The notes under the pieces were generated by a model. That model made no database searches, was not told the DNA's origin, and worked only from the letters and a program-made list of their open reading frames with translations. A program made the translations under genes and the position numbers. Below are positions 13,430-14,140 of a DNA stretch of 14,140 nt, piece after piece. Position 1 is the stretch's first letter; each line of letters starts with the position of its first letter. The DNA lies in NCBI GenBank assembly GCA_946624335.1, contig CAMOSA010000050.1, forward strand, positions 1 through 14,140, read 5' to 3'. Origin of the DNA: an uncultured Prevotellaceae bacterium (lineage in GTDB: Bacteria; Bacteroidota; Bacteroidia; Bacteroidales; Bacteroidaceae).

Positions 13430-14140
13430 TCAGGCGAACGTCAGGTGGTCACTGTCAGCATCGACGCTAATGGTGCGGTCTCGACTGACGGTGCCTGCGA
13501 GGATGGCCTTCGAGAGGTCGTTGAGCAGCAGGCGTTGGATGGCGCGCTTGACAGGCCGTGCGCCGAACTCCGGGTCGTAGCCTTCGCGTGTGAGCAGGTC
13601 GATGGCGGCGTCGGTCAGCGAGAGCGTGATGCCGTTGCCTTCGAGCATCTTCTGCACAGAGGCTATCTGCAGCTTCACCACCTCGCGTATCTCGGTCTGC
13701 GTCAGCGGCTCAAACATGATCGTCTCGTCGATACGGTTGAGGAACTCCGGACGTATCGTCCGCTTGAGTTGTTCCAAAACAGTACGTTTCGTCTCCTCGA
13801 TGACAGCTTCACGACGACGTGCAAGGTCCGTGGCATTAGGGGCTGTGACGGTGGTGTCGGGAGCATCGAGCTTTGAGAATTGTTCCCTGATATACTCGCT
13901 GCCGAGGTTCGAGGTGAGGATGATGATGGTGTTCTTGAAGTTGACGGTGCGACCCTTATTGTCGGTCAGACGGCCGTCGTCGAGCACCTGCAACAGCGTG
14001 TTGAACACGTCGGGGTGGGCTTTCTCGATCTCGTCGAAGAGCACTACGCTGTAAGGCTTGCGCCGCACGGCTTCGGTGAGCTGCCCGCCCTCATCGTAAC
14101 CTACGTATCCCGGAGGTGCACCGATGAGTCGGCTCACGCT
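13430..14140 (-). CDS. clpB: ATP-dependent disaggregase ClpB, C-terminal part, cut by window edge
   Basis: Hsp100 disaggregase that threads aggregated proteins through its hexameric pore in cooperation with DnaK. The visible 236 residues are the second AAA+ module from just after its Walker A region: SRLIGAPPGYVGYDEGG (pore-loop region), VVLFDEIEKAHPDVFNTLLQ (Walker B), DNKGRTVNFKNTIIILTSN (sensor 1), RPEFLNRIDE (arginine finger region), and FGARPVKRAIQR (sensor 2). The C-terminus (DSDHLTFA) is complete and is followed by a strong terminator. ClpA/ClpC would be the alternative, but no ClpP-docking loop is visible between DEIEKAHP and the end and the overall sequence fits ClpB. The N-terminal domain, first ATPase and middle domain lie right of the window. 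Confidence 0.95.
   Translation of the reverse strand, partial: SVSRLIGAPPGYVGYDEGGQLTEAVRRKPYSVVLFDEIEKAHPDVFNTLLQVLDDGRLTDNKGRTVNFKNTIIILTSNLGSEYIREQFSKLDAPDTTVTAPNATDLARRREAVIEETKRTVLEQLKRTIRPEFLNRIDETIMFEPLTQTEIREVVKLQIASVQKMLEGNGITLSLTDAAIDLLTREGYDPEFGARPVKRAIQRLLLNDLSKAILAGTVSRDRTISVDADSDHLTFA

Overview
The window comes from a Bacteroidota genome, most likely order Bacteroidales and plausibly a GC-rich Prevotellaceae-like member. The reasons are: several upstream regions carry the Bacteroidota promoter form (TTTG, about 19 bp, TAnnTTTG) rather than -35/-10 boxes; Shine-Dalgarno sequences are essentially absent; WG-repeat and DUF4878-like lipoproteins are present; and there is a minus-strand cluster (M23/LysM, DUF1599, BT_3928-type DoxX/MauE protein, tpiA, SPOR protein, folE) of a kind I associate with Bacteroidales. 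I could not run a search, so genus is not claimed.

Layout. 1-784 (minus) is the N-terminal third of dnaK, running off the left edge. 785-1020 is the divergent intergenic region, with four CGTTTAG-type heptamers and a promoter for two plus-strand lipoprotein genes: a small DUF4878/NTF2-like one (1021-1425) and a nine-unit WG-repeat lipoprotein (1537-2817). The WG gene runs directly into a 43-unit heptanucleotide array (2801-3101) that ends in an inverted copy of itself (to 3134). From 10128 down to 3166 the minus strand is a dense gene train: ndk, M23/LysM peptidase, DUF1599, BT_3928-like membrane protein, tpiA (with its own -7 box), SPOR protein, folE and comM/yifB. The last three are translationally packed (1-bp gap, then a 43-bp overlap). 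At 10324-11451 (plus), divergent from ndk and behind a textbook Bacteroidota promoter, is a GH109-like NAD-dependent glycosidase of the Gfo/Idh/MocA fold. It converges through a perfect 32-nt palindromic terminator on a minus-strand lipoprotein with an Ala/Pro linker (11511-12353). About 1.1 kb without a gene follows (12354-13429). It holds that lipoprotein's promoter, a roughly 500-bp head-to-head inverted repeat built from GTGTAGGAT-type units around a palindromic centre, and the terminator of clpB. clpB itself (13430-14140, minus) runs off the right edge.

How the genes relate. The middle cluster mixes housekeeping metabolism (nucleotide balance by Ndk, glycolysis by TpiA, pterin synthesis by FolE) with envelope proteins (M23/LysM, SPOR, BT_3928-like). 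DnaK and ClpB, partners in protein disaggregation, lie at the two ends.

The most unusual content is non-coding. Three unrelated 7-bp repeat families (43, 4 and 3 units) lie at three gene boundaries, and two of them supply the stop codon of the adjacent gene. Because 7 is 1 modulo 3, such arrays close all three frames on one strand. The 12.65-13.16 kb inverted repeat looks like a non-autonomous repetitive element. I see no CRISPR, tRNA, rRNA, transposase or defence genes. I cannot claim a new multi-gene system here; the repeat structures are the best candidates for something undescribed.
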